Assembly: GCA_017651425.1 (NCBI GenBank)
Contig: JAGCCZ010000033.1
Coordinates: 1 to 64,000 of the forward strand
Length of the DNA: 64,000 nt
Reading direction: 5' to 3'
From: Bacteroidales bacterium
Lineage (GTDB): Bacteria; Bacteroidota; Bacteroidia; Bacteroidales; WCHB1-69
The position numbers were made by a program, and so were the translations under genes. Under the pieces are notes generated by a model. That model worked only from the letters and a program-made list of their open reading frames with translations, ran no database searches and had not been told where the DNA came from. How positions within the stretch are numbered: position 1 is the first letter of the stretch; every line of letters begins with the position of its first letter. Shown in pieces: positions 1 through 7,424 of the stretch.

Positions 1-36
1 ATGAAAAAATTTAGATGTAAAGCGAGGCAGAAAAAT

Positions 37-1101
37 TTATTTGCTTAGCATCTGGTATTTGTTAAGCATATCTGTTATTTTAGTGATAATTACTTCTTGC
101 ATTTTCTCCGGAGCAAGAACCAACAACTCTTTGCCGAAAGAAGACAATTCCCGGATCAGCTCGTAGTTCTCGATGCAATCAATGGAGAAAAACGCGCCCC
201 CGTCAAGCATCGGGTATTGTTGGCGCAATTCCTTTTCCTTCTCTCCTTTATAATGCCGCTGGGACTCGTGCAAGGGTTTTGTGGCGACATAATCTTTGGA
301 ATAGTCGCTGACCCAGAAGAGGATGGTCTGCAATGGATTGCCTTCGATGAGCGTCACCCCGATGATGTCCTCGAAACATTCGTTGAGATCGCCATCGTAT
401 TCCTTATAATGACGTGCGGACAACGGGACGAACTTGTCCAAGCGGTCGAGGGCGAAGCTGAGTATTTTGCCCGTGTCTTCGGCAGCAGCGATGAGATACC
501 AACGACGGTTATACTCCTTGAGCAAATAGGGGAAAACCACCGCCGAACGGTCTGTTTCAGGCGTGTCGAACTTGTGGAAATGCAACTCCACCACCTGCTT
601 CTGCGTGATGGCAGTGAACAACTCACCCAACAGACTCCTTCCTTCCAAAGGATTCTTGGTGAACGACACAATCTGGCGGTCGGTCTTCACTTTGAGACTT
701 TCCCTGAGCCTTTCCAAACCCTCAAGATTCGGCAGACCGTCAAATTGTCCAAGGAGGGTGAAGGCTTCGCCAAGCAGATGTTTCTCGTCATCCGTAAGCT
801 TCTGCGTGAAGATGGAGAACGATGGATCCGCATAACGATGGCAACTTTTCTTGACCGTCTTGAGAGTTCGTGGACTTACATCATCAATCTGATAATGCTC
901 TATTTCAGCGACAAAAGGGCTTTCGTGTTCCAAATAATGAAGGTCAAGTTCAATGGTTCGACGGCTTACATGCTGTTCCCGTTCCTCCAACTCCTCGTTG
1001 ACCAGACGGCACAAATCCTCGGTCGAGTAGTTGTGATAACGGTTCGCCAACAACTTGTCGAGAATGTAGTAGCGTGTGACGGCGTTTTTGTTTGCGGGCA
1101 T
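37..1101 (-). CDS. WYL-domain transcriptional regulator
   Basis: This is a predicted cytoplasmic DNA-binding regulator of about 354 residues. Residues 1-60 look like a winged-helix HTH (ending in the VSRRTIELDLHYLE stretch), and residues 155-230 form a WYL domain with the signature RRWYLIA at 199-205. The C-terminal part is probably the WCX dimerisation extension. I chose the ATG at 1101 because a -7 box TATTTTTG lies 23 bases upstream; the longer open frame runs into a region with no coding character. WYL proteins bind ligands or nucleic acid and often control defence or stress genes. The adjacent nuclease/PRTase cassette is a possible target, but that is inference from position only. Confidence 0.85.
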   Translation of the reverse strand: MPANKNAVTRYYILDKLLANRYHNYSTEDLCRLVNEELEEREQHVSRRTIELDLHYLEHESPFVAEIEHYQIDDVSPRTLKTVKKSCHRYADPSFSIFTQKLTDDEKHLLGEAFTLLGQFDGLPNLEGLERLRESLKVKTDRQIVSFTKNPLEGRSLLGELFTAITQKQVVELHFHKFDTPETDRSAVVFPYLLKEYNRRWYLIAAAEDTGKILSFALDRLDKFVPLSARHYKEYDGDLNECFEDIIGVTLIEGNPLQTILFWVSDYSKDYVATKPLHESQRHYKGEKEKELRQQYPMLDGGAFFSIDCIENYELIRELSSFGKELLVLAPEKMQEVIITKITDMLNKYQMLSK

Positions 1102-1123
1102 AATGTTTCGATTTTTTCGGCCG

Positions 1124-1131
1124 CAAAAATA
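1124..1131 (-). promoter_or_regulatory. -7 element of the WYL regulator gene
   Basis: TATTTTTG on the minus strand matches the Bacteroidota -7 consensus TAnnTTTG and sits 23 bases before the ATG. Confidence 0.6.
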
Positions 1132-1201
1132 CGAATAATTCACGAAACCTATTTTCGCAAAACCAACAGAGCCGTCATGATTATGGCGGCTCTGCCGATT
1201 G

Positions 1202-1888
1202 TTACATTTTCCTAAGCACCATTTCCGGGACGTATCGGTTCTTTGTTTCCATATTACCAAGTCCCAAACGAGGGTAAACCATACCTCCGATTCCGGGTAT
1301 AACTTCGTTGCCTTCGCGTTCGTCATCAACGGCAAATGTGATGAAATGAAATTTGCTGTTGATCTCTTCCGGAAATTCACGCATCAGATTTGGCACGCCA
1401 TCTTTGTACATTACCGGAGCAAGAATGGCTATCTGATCGGGTGTTGTTTTCCCTATCAGCCTGGTTAATTGCGTCTTAACCACGCAGGAAGTGCTGATAA
1501 TAGATTTGACAATCACCAACAACCGGCAATCGTTGATAGGCTCTTCGTATGCTTTCTCTATGGGAGATATTTCCACTTTAGAGCCGTCTTCATTGGTGTG
1601 GATCACCTCGCGAGAGTTCCAATAAACCGATTTCTTCAATTCTCCTTTGCCAAATCCCGATTCCACCCCCGCCGCCAACCAGTCGGCGTCTTCAGAGGCA
1701 CATACCAACATGGTATGATCGGCTAAGGCCATTCGATATTCAGACGCCAAAATCTTGCCCAATTCCACACCAAGCGTACGAAACGCTTCTCGGTAATCGT
1801 TCACATTGGTGTTCTTGTCTGCCAAAGCATCAAGAGAAGCTTTGATAACAGCTTCATCACCATATTGAAGGTTCTCAAACTTTCTCAT
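1202..1888 (-). CDS. Phosphoribosyltransferase-like protein, third gene of cassette
   Basis: This 228-residue protein is of unknown function. The segment 120-215 has the strand-helix rhythm of type I phosphoribosyltransferases: a hydrophobic strand CRLLVIVKSI, a small-residue loop ISTS where PRTases carry the PRPP loop, then strands around 152-160 and 181-188 and a GIGGMVYPRLGLG tail like that of uracil PRTases. The acidic pair normally preceding the PRPP loop is replaced by K-S, so ordinary PRTase activity is doubtful. A strong Shine-Dalgarno (AGGAGGG, at 1892-1898) precedes the ATG, which is unusual in this phylum. The gene starts 15 bases after the nuclease gene ends. The PRTase call rests on pattern only. 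Confidence 0.5.
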   Translation of the reverse strand: MRKFENLQYGDEAVIKASLDALADKNTNVNDYREAFRTLGVELGKILASEYRMALADHTMLVCASEDADWLAAGVESGFGKGELKKSVYWNSREVIHTNEDGSKVEISPIEKAYEEPINDCRLLVIVKSIISTSCVVKTQLTRLIGKTTPDQIAILAPVMYKDGVPNLMREFPEEINSKFHFITFAVDDEREGNEVIPGIGGMVYPRLGLGNMETKNRYVPEMVLRKM

Positions 1889-1903
1889 AAGCCCTCCTTT
1901 CAG

Positions 1904-2746
1904 TTATAATATTGCAACCAACTCGCGTCTTTTGGTTGGCTTTTTATTTATAATTTCCTGTTCTTTTTCTTCAGGCCAAGGACAACTGCCTGTAAAGTCG
2001 CCAAGCCGCCAGTAAAACATTCTTCCGCTTACATAATAACGGAGCCCTTCTATGTTATCCAAAACCTCACGACAAGCATCACAGACTGTCCCATCCGAAA
2101 AGATGTTCAGATTAAAATGCTTTGTCTGCTCTGCACGAGCAACAATTTCCGACAAACTCACCCTGTGGTTATTTCCGCATCCTCTCCAAACGCCAAGAAA
2201 TACCTGCGCCACATTTGCCAATTCATCAATAGTAGCGTTGTCACCATTGACAGAAATCTGACGGAGAGCATCAACAAATTCATTGCTGATAAGAATCAAT
2301 CCGTTCAAATCCTTCTCGTATGGGAAATACTCCGCAGAAGTGTAATCTCGAATACTTTCCGGAATGTTATCGCCCACTTGACTGCCAGCCGCAGAATAGA
2401 CCAACTTCAAGGCAAATGCCTCATTGCGCTCCCGACAATCTCTTATCTGGTTCTCAAAATCCGATGTGATAGTTCTTGTCGATGAGCCTGTATTCCAAGT
2501 CAAATTCTGAGTGCTCTTCAACTGATGGTACACGTTTTTGTCGGGATGAGCAATCAATAGATCATCGACAAAAGTGTCTTCCAGCTGCGTCTGCAAAGCA
2601 ACGCCATCCAAAGCCGCTTTATACCGAGCTATACACGACACTATCTGAAATACCGCATAATAATCTTCATAAAGACCGCCTTTGGCATTGGAGGCACCTC
2701 CCTGGTGCTTGTTGGCAAGATAAGCCCTGTCTGCTTCACTTCTCAT
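1904..2746 (-). CDS. PD-(D/E)XK-like nuclease (DUF4297/Cap4-like N-terminus)
   Basis: This 280-residue protein opens with GGASNAKGGLYEDYYAVFQI, followed by VDDLLI and YHQLKS. That gives the order E27, D61/D62 and Q75-x-K77, the arrangement seen in DUF4297/Cap4-type PD-(D/E)XK endonucleases. The remainder (90-280) is helical with scattered cysteines (C104, CGNN, CDAC) and no recognised effector-activating domain. Its start overlaps the end of the DUF1653 gene by 11 bases, and the next gene follows after 15 bases, so the three are almost certainly co-translated. A DNA-degrading defence effector is the favoured role. This is inferred from the motif; it could also be a restriction-type nuclease with unknown specificity. 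Confidence 0.6.
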   Translation of the reverse strand: MRSEADRAYLANKHQGGASNAKGGLYEDYYAVFQIVSCIARYKAALDGVALQTQLEDTFVDDLLIAHPDKNVYHQLKSTQNLTWNTGSSTRTITSDFENQIRDCRERNEAFALKLVYSAAGSQVGDNIPESIRDYTSAEYFPYEKDLNGLILISNEFVDALRQISVNGDNATIDELANVAQVFLGVWRGCGNNHRVSLSEIVARAEQTKHFNLNIFSDGTVCDACREVLDNIEGLRYYVSGRMFYWRLGDFTGSCPWPEEKEQEIINKKPTKRRELVAIL

Positions 2747-2966
2747 AAGCTTCTTCCTCAGTTATTTCCGTGAAACGCTTAATAATTTGACCATCCCTCT
2801 CAACAAAACCATCAAACATCTCTTTGGGACGAACCCAAACCTTGTGATCACCATATAGAGCCTGATATACGACAACTAACGCCAACGACTCACTGTCCTG
2901 ACCAATAGCCAGAACTCTGTATTTGCCACCCTTAAAGTGACGATAGTATCGTGTTTCGTCAGACAT
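2736..2966 (-). CDS. DUF1653 family protein, first gene of cassette
   Basis: The protein has about 76 residues. The pattern YYRHFKGGKYRVL, then ALVVVYQALYG and VWVRPKEMF is the DUF1653 signature, a small beta-rich domain of unknown role found in many bacteria, often as a stand-alone gene. I prefer the ATG at 2966 over the GTG at 2984, because the -7 box at 2989-2996 would place transcription start at or beyond the GTG. It leads a tight three-gene operon with the nuclease and PRTase-like genes, and its stop codon lies inside the nuclease reading frame. Confidence 0.8.
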   Translation of the reverse strand: MSDETRYYRHFKGGKYRVLAIGQDSESLALVVVYQALYGDHKVWVRPKEMFDGFVERDGQIIKRFTEITEEEAYEK

Positions 2967-2988
2967 ATCAATCGTTATATTCACGGTG

Positions 2989-2996
2989 CAAAGATA
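2989..2996 (-). promoter_or_regulatory. -7 element of the DUF1653-nuclease-PRTase operon
   Basis: TATCTTTG on the minus strand, 22 bases before the preferred ATG at 2966. The resulting leader would be very short. Confidence 0.6.
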
Positions 2997-3005
2997 AACT
3001 TTTAA

Positions 3006-3308
3006 TTAAAACAGGCAGGGAATGATGAAAAAATATTCATCCACCAAAAGGTCAGTTGCAATATTATTGATGGAAGTTCCAATAGTAGTTATACTATTAA
3101 TATTGATTATCAAACAGTTAACACTACTCTTAGTTGTATCATTAGTTCCAAGGTTAGTTGCACCATTAGTTGCATCATTATCGCTTCAGATTGTGGAAAT
3201 AAACTCGTCACTTAAGTCTATCTCTGGAGCAAGGAGTTCTTTAACAAGCTGTCGTTCTTTTGAGAACTCTGATTGTACGCTGCTTATAAATACTTTATAT
3301 TTGGGCAT
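3006..3308 (-). pseudogene. Remnant of a DUF4062 / AlbA_2-type gene with internal deletion
   Basis: The 5' part encodes MPKYKVFISSVQSEFSKER and about 20 more residues, the N-terminus of DUF4062 proteins, and then stops. In another frame the following sequence reads DNDATNGATNLGTNDTTKS and ends with a stop at 3006. Asn/Thr/Gly-rich linkers of this kind sit before the C-terminal winged helix of AlbA_2/RecG-like proteins. The simplest reading is that the large middle was deleted, joining the head to a decayed tail. The promoter box at 3354-3361 survives. Base composition is much more AT-rich than the neighbours. An ATG at 3314 is an alternative start. Confidence 0.6.
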
Positions 3309-3353
3309 GTTCATCTTGTTATTTTGTCGGTTTGAAACGTATATTGTAGGCGG

Positions 3354-3361
3354 CAAAAATA
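3354..3361 (-). promoter_or_regulatory. -7 element before the DUF4062 remnant
   Basis: TATTTTTG on the minus strand, about 45 bases upstream of the remnant's ATG. It is apparently intact although the gene is broken. Confidence 0.45.
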
Positions 3362-3385
3362 CGAAAAAAGCGGCGGCTGAGGCAT

Positions 3386-3418
3386 AAAAAAAGAGCCCCA
3401 ACGATTGTTGAGGCTCTT
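3386..3418 (-). terminator. Intrinsic terminator of tRNA-Leu / kdsD transcript
   Basis: Read on the minus strand, AAAGAGCC and GGGCTCTT flank a short loop (with an inner CAAC/GTTG pairing), and the stem runs directly into seven T residues. It begins immediately after the CCA of the tRNA. Confidence 0.85.
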
Positions 3419-3503
3419 TGGTGCCCGGAACAGGACTTGAACCTGCACGCCTTACGGCACACGCACCTGAAACGTGCGCGTCTACCAATTCCGCCATCCG
3501 GGC
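3419..3503 (-). tRNA. tRNA-Leu (CAG)
   Basis: This is an 85-nt cloverleaf. The acceptor stem GCCCGGA pairs with TCCGGGC, the discriminator is A and CCA is encoded. The D-arm contains GGCGGAATTGGTAGACG, the anticodon loop is TTCAGGT with anticodon CAG, there is a long variable arm (TGCCGTAAGGCG) and the T-arm is GGTTCAAGTCC. The gene lies directly downstream of kdsD on the same strand and is followed by a strong terminator. tRNA-Leu genes are common integration sites. Here the accessory genes begin just past its 3' end, but I found no duplicated tRNA 3' end in the first 3 kb. Confidence 0.97.
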
Positions 3504-3504
3504 A

Positions 3505-4473
3505 TTAGTAGATACCCTCCTTTATGATGTCGTGAATATGAATCACTCCCAGGTATTCGCCATTGTCGTCAACGACAAAGAGGTTCGTGATATTCTTCGA
3601 CTTCATCAGCTCCAGTGCATCGACGGCGAGGGCATCTTGCGAGACCGTCTTGGGCTGTTTTGTCATAACATCCTGAGCCAGCAGGCGGCTGTAGTCGGGG
3701 TTGCGCTCAATCATCCGGCGGAGGTCGCCGTCAGTGATGGCCCCGATGACTTTCCGGTCCTGCACCACGGCGGTCACGCCCAGGCACTTGCCGGAGATCT
3801 CAAGGACAACCTGCTGCATGGGGGCGTTCGGGGCAACCATCGGGACATCGTTGAACTTGTAGAGGTCGCTGACCTTGAGGGTCAGGCGCTTGCCAAGGAT
3901 GCCTCCGGGATGGAGCTTCGCAAAATCCTCCGGGGTGAAGCCTCGCAACTTGATGAGTGTGGATGCGAGAGCGTCGCCGAGGGCCAGCTGCGCCGTTGAG
4001 CTGCAGGTGGGCGCCAGGTTGTTGGGGCTTGCCTCCCGTGCCACGGAGCAGTTCAGCACGAACTTGGCCTCGCGGGCAAGGAAGGACTCCGAATTTCCGA
4101 CCATTGCAATCAGCACATTGCCATTCGTTTTGAGGAAAGGGGTGAGCTGTGCAATCTCAGGAGTATTTCCACTTTTCGATAAGCAAAGAACAACATCATC
4201 CGGCTGGATGATACCAAGGTCCCCGTGGATGGCATCCGCGGCGTGCATGAACACAGCCGGGGTGCCAGTGGAATTCAGCGTGGCGACAATCTTCTGTCCG
4301 ATGATGGCGCTCTTGCCGATTCCCGTGACTATCAACCTTCCTTTTGAATGAAGAATGGTCTCGACACTCTCGACGAAATCCTCATTCAGATACTGCCTGA
4401 TGCCATTCACGGCATCCGCCTCCTCCTTCAACACCTGACTGGCATAATCCAGTATTTCATTCTTCACGTCCAC
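3505..4473 (-). CDS. kdsD: Arabinose-5-phosphate isomerase
   Basis: The enzyme interconverts ribulose-5-phosphate and arabinose-5-phosphate, the first step to Kdo for lipopolysaccharide. The 322 residues match the family length. A SIS domain spans about 35-175 (GIGKS at 51-55, HAADAIHGDLG at 77-87, SKSGNT at 99-104 and the KLHPGGILGKRL segment near 190), followed by two CBS domains (about 205-320). The start codon is GTG and overlaps the end of queG by 10 bases, so the two genes are co-transcribed. The tRNA-Leu follows 1-2 bases after the stop. KdsD and GutQ types cannot be told apart here, but housekeeping context favours KdsD. Confidence 0.95.
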   Translation of the reverse strand: MDVKNEILDYASQVLKEEADAVNGIRQYLNEDFVESVETILHSKGRLIVTGIGKSAIIGQKIVATLNSTGTPAVFMHAADAIHGDLGIIQPDDVVLCLSKSGNTPEIAQLTPFLKTNGNVLIAMVGNSESFLAREAKFVLNCSVAREASPNNLAPTCSSTAQLALGDALASTLIKLRGFTPEDFAKLHPGGILGKRLTLKVSDLYKFNDVPMVAPNAPMQQVVLEISGKCLGVTAVVQDRKVIGAITDGDLRRMIERNPDYSRLLAQDVMTKQPKTVSQDALAVDALELMKSKNITNLFVVDDNGEYLGVIHIHDIIKEGIY

Positions 4474-5387
4474 GTTGATTCGTCACTTCTATGGGACATT
4501 TTTGTTTGTATAGCGCGGTACAATCGCTCGTACTTTCTGCGCGCTATCGCAGTGTTTCCAAAATAGGTTTTAAATTCCTCGTTCCGGAGGTTTTCGAACC
4601 CCTGATTTTGGAGCCGCAAAAATACAGAAATTTTCGATATGTTCTCTTTGTTGGAAAATATTTTTTTATTCTTGGGGCAAACCTCCTGGCAAACATCGCA
4701 TCCAAAAATAAGCGGAGCTCTTTCAAGCACCTCATTATCAGGATTTTTATTCTCATTCAAATGATAGGAAAAACACTTCTTGGCATCCACCCGATAGGGG
4801 GTCTCCAGGGCCTTGGCAGGGCATTTTTCAATACACAAGCGGCACTCCCCGCAGTCGGATTCGAGGGGAGAATCGTAAAAATCGAAGGTCGCGTCCGACA
4901 AAATGGCACCCAACACGAAGAAGGATCCGGAGTCGTTGTGGACAAGCCCATTTTTGCCATAACGCCCCACACCCGCCTCTACGGCCCAGTTCTTCTCGGA
5001 GATGCAGGAGCTGTCAACGGTGATTCGGCAACGACACACCCCCACCCTCTGCATCTGCGCCACGACATCTTCCAGCAAACGTTTCACGAGAACATGATAG
5101 TCCTCGATCCAGGTGTAGCGTGCCGTGCGGTAGCGGTCGGACGCGGGCACGGCATCCACCAGGTAATTGTAGGTCACCACGATGACACTCTGGCAGCCGG
5201 GCAGCAACTCCTGCGGGTCGAACCGCTTGTCGATGTCTCGCTCCAGAAAGTGCATGTCGGCCAGGAACCCTTTGTCTAACGACTCCTGGAAGCGTGCGCG
5301 CGCCGCCCCAAGCTTGTGCGCACGGGCGATGCCGCAGGCGGAGAAGCCTGCGCGGAGAGCAAATTCCTTGATCAACCGAGAATCCAT
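4464..5387 (-). CDS. queG: Epoxyqueuosine reductase
   Basis: QueG reduces epoxyqueuosine to queuosine in tRNA wobble positions, using cobalamin and two [4Fe-4S] clusters. The 307-residue protein carries both cluster motifs, CGECRLCIEKCPAKAL and CDVCQEVCPKNKK. The upstream part has the family sequences SVIVVTYNYL and VGRYGKNGLV. The ATG at 5387 is preferred to the TTG one codon earlier. It lies upstream of and overlaps kdsD. I do not see a -7 box immediately in front of it. Cobalamin dependence fits the B12-dependent aminomutase encoded further along. Confidence 0.95.
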   Translation of the reverse strand: MDSRLIKEFALRAGFSACGIARAHKLGAARARFQESLDKGFLADMHFLERDIDKRFDPQELLPGCQSVIVVTYNYLVDAVPASDRYRTARYTWIEDYHVLVKRLLEDVVAQMQRVGVCRCRITVDSSCISEKNWAVEAGVGRYGKNGLVHNDSGSFFVLGAILSDATFDFYDSPLESDCGECRLCIEKCPAKALETPYRVDAKKCFSYHLNENKNPDNEVLERAPLIFGCDVCQEVCPKNKKIFSNKENISKISVFLRLQNQGFENLRNEEFKTYFGNTAIARRKYERLYRAIQTKMSHRSDESTWT

Positions 5388-5492
5388 CAATAATCCAACT
5401 CTATTTTTTCAACAATACCCCGCATTGCGGCCTACAGCTTTGTGGGGACAATTTCTATTTGAGGCGAGAAACGAGACGAGGCGAAACTGAAC

Positions 5493-5514
5493 GAGACGAG
5501 GCGCGCCTCGTCTC
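5493..5514. repeat. Perfect 22-bp palindrome, dispersed GAGACG-type repeat, copy 1
   Basis: GAGACGAGGCGCGCCTCGTCTC is a perfect palindrome, followed by TAC and preceded by two direct copies of ACGAGACGAGGCG-like sequence (from 5471). It reaches into the stop codon of the DUF4292 gene. Related palindromes occur at 20259-20282 and 54234-54261, suggesting a dispersed REP-like or MITE-like family that may also serve as a transcript end. Confidence 0.7.
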
Positions 5515-6245
5515 TACAATTTCAATTCCTTAAATTTCTCCGGGATCCTGATCCCTGTGGGGCCGGGCACGTCAAATCTGATATTCTTCAGCGTGGCACT
5601 GATCGAGATGACGCGATCCAGATCCTTGAATGTCACTGCATTAAAGAATGATCGCGTTGAGTCCACTGCAGCATAGTCGCTGTATTCAAAAGAGAATTTC
5701 TGATGTTGGGGCAGTTTTGTCTCGTCGCCGTTGAAGAGGGCCTGTACCATCTGAAAGTCGACCGGAAGATGTGACAGAATCCGCAGCGGGCCGTATGTAC
5801 CGCGATAATACTGGTAAGTAAGCTTGTTGACGTAAATGAAGCTGTCGGGGGTGCAAACCACCCGAATGATTTCGATGCCAGAGGAACTGACATTCAGGTA
5901 CACGATACTGTCCACGCGATTGACCATGAAGAAGTTGCAGTTACGCGTGCCACCCGTGTCCGTGATTTGCGCCTTGCCGCGATAGGAAACCCACTTGTAG
6001 CCGGAAGCCATCGGGGGAAGCGTGTCCCAAACGGCATCGGGCACGTCATCGCCCATATCCTGCGAAGTTTGTCCCAAAGTCGGCACAGCATCATGCTGGA
6101 GAAAAGCATCCTTGAGAATCACAGCCGTGTCTTGCGGCACAGGCTTGTGCATCATCATGTCACGAAACGAGATCGTGTCGGGGGCTTGCGCGTGCAACAC
6201 GGTCACGCACAACCATGCCATCAGGAAAAGGACCGTATTTTTCAT
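5514..6245 (-). CDS. DUF4292 domain exported protein
   Basis: This 243-residue protein begins with a typical signal peptide (MKNTVLFLMAWLCVTVLHAQ), so it is exported to the periplasm or outer membrane face. From about 75 onward it has alternating short beta strands (KWVSYRGKAQI, CNFFMVNRVDSIVYLNVS, YVNKLTYQYYRGTY), as in the DUF4292 family, which is nearly confined to Bacteroidota and may resemble LolA/LppX-like folds. Function is unknown. It follows lpxB by six bases and is probably in the same transcript. The last codons run into a palindromic repeat. Confidence 0.75.
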   Translation of the reverse strand: MKNTVLFLMAWLCVTVLHAQAPDTISFRDMMMHKPVPQDTAVILKDAFLQHDAVPTLGQTSQDMGDDVPDAVWDTLPPMASGYKWVSYRGKAQITDTGGTRNCNFFMVNRVDSIVYLNVSSSGIEIIRVVCTPDSFIYVNKLTYQYYRGTYGPLRILSHLPVDFQMVQALFNGDETKLPQHQKFSFEYSDYAAVDSTRSFFNAVTFKDLDRVISISATLKNIRFDVPGPTGIRIPEKFKELKL

Positions 6246-6251
6246 GACTCT

Positions 6252-7379
6252 CTATTTTCTTCGCGCCAGCTCCAGCACCACATCGGCGGCCTTGGCGGAA
6301 GCGGACCCGTCGCCCAAAAGGGCAAACAGCTCCCGGTAGTCCTCCTTGATGCGGGCGATGTTGGCGGCATCATCGGTGATTAAACGCAGTTCGTCGCGCA
6401 AATGTTGTGTTGTATAGTCATGCTGTATCAATTCCGACACCACTTTCCTGTCCAGGATCAGGTTGACCAACGAGATGTAGTGGATACCGGAAATCAGCTG
6501 TTTGGCGATCAGGTAGGATATTTCACTGCCGGCGTAGCAGACCACTTGCGGGGTGCCGATCATGGCCGTTTCCAAGGTGGCGGTGCCGGAGGCGACCACA
6601 GCGGCCTTGGCATTGGCTAACATCGGGTAAGCGCTTCCCTCGACCCGCGTCACATTGCTGTTTTTCAAATATTTGTCATACAAAGACTTGGGCTGCCACG
6701 AAACCACGGAGACGGCAAACTGGTACTGCGGGAAGAGCGGCACCATCTTGAGCATCTGAGGCAAAATGGAGGTGATTTCCTGCTTGCGGCTGCCCGGTAG
6801 CAGGGCGATTATCTCGCGCTCGTCCAAGCCGTGCCGGCTGCGGAATTGGGCGACCTCCTCGCTGCCATGCAAATCTTTGCTGACAGCATCGAGCAGCGGG
6901 TGACCCACATAACGGACCTTCATGCCGCGGTCGGCGTAGTATTTCTCCTCGAAGGGCAGGATCACCATCATCTCGTCCACATATTTTTTGATCTTCTTGA
7001 TGCGGTTCTTCTTCCAGGCCCAAATCTGCGGAGAGATGTAATAGCAAACCTTGATGCCGTTCTCTTTGGCAAACTCGGCGATACGGAGATTGAAGCCCGG
7101 GTAATCGACGAGTACCAGCACATCGGGTTCATAGAGGAGAATGTCGGTTTCGCAGATGCGGATGTTGCGGAGGATGGTGTTGAGATGGAGGAACACCTCC
7201 CAAAAGCCCATGAAGGCCAGGTCGCGGTAATGCTTCACCAGGTCGCCGCCGGCCGCCTCCATGAGGTCGCCGCCCCAGCAGCGGAACTCCGCCTCGGTGT
7301 CGCGTTGCCGCAGAGCCTTCATCAAGTTGGAGGCGTGGAGGTCGCCGGACGCCTCGCCGGCCACGATGTAGTACTTCAT
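6252..7379 (-). CDS. lpxB: Lipid-A-disaccharide synthase
   Basis: LpxB joins UDP-2,3-diacylglucosamine and lipid X to form the lipid A disaccharide at the inner face of the cytoplasmic membrane. The 375 residues match the family. The N-terminus MKYYIVAGEASGDLHASNL is diagnostic, followed by FMGFWEVF, YYISPQIWAWKKNR, FEEKYY, YVGHPLLDAV and LLPGSRKQEI, and later ASGTATLETA and VVCYAG. It sits between the yqeY-like gene (45 bases upstream) and the DUF4292 gene. With kdsD nearby it confirms an LPS-bearing outer membrane. Confidence 0.98.
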   Translation of the reverse strand: MKYYIVAGEASGDLHASNLMKALRQRDTEAEFRCWGGDLMEAAGGDLVKHYRDLAFMGFWEVFLHLNTILRNIRICETDILLYEPDVLVLVDYPGFNLRIAEFAKENGIKVCYYISPQIWAWKKNRIKKIKKYVDEMMVILPFEEKYYADRGMKVRYVGHPLLDAVSKDLHGSEEVAQFRSRHGLDEREIIALLPGSRKQEITSILPQMLKMVPLFPQYQFAVSVVSWQPKSLYDKYLKNSNVTRVEGSAYPMLANAKAAVVASGTATLETAMIGTPQVVCYAGSEISYLIAKQLISGIHYISLVNLILDRKVVSELIQHDYTTQHLRDELRLITDDAANIARIKEDYRELFALLGDGSASAKAADVVLELARRK

Positions 7380-7424
7380 CCTTGCAATTGTTTGGTGGTC
7401 AGAAAAGCAAGTCCTTCAGACCCC

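Noticed and set aside
3022-3387. A + strand frame of 121 codons beside the tRNA
   Set aside because: It is a Leu/Ile/Val-rich antisense reading of the AT-rich DUF4062 remnant with no start signal or promoter box.
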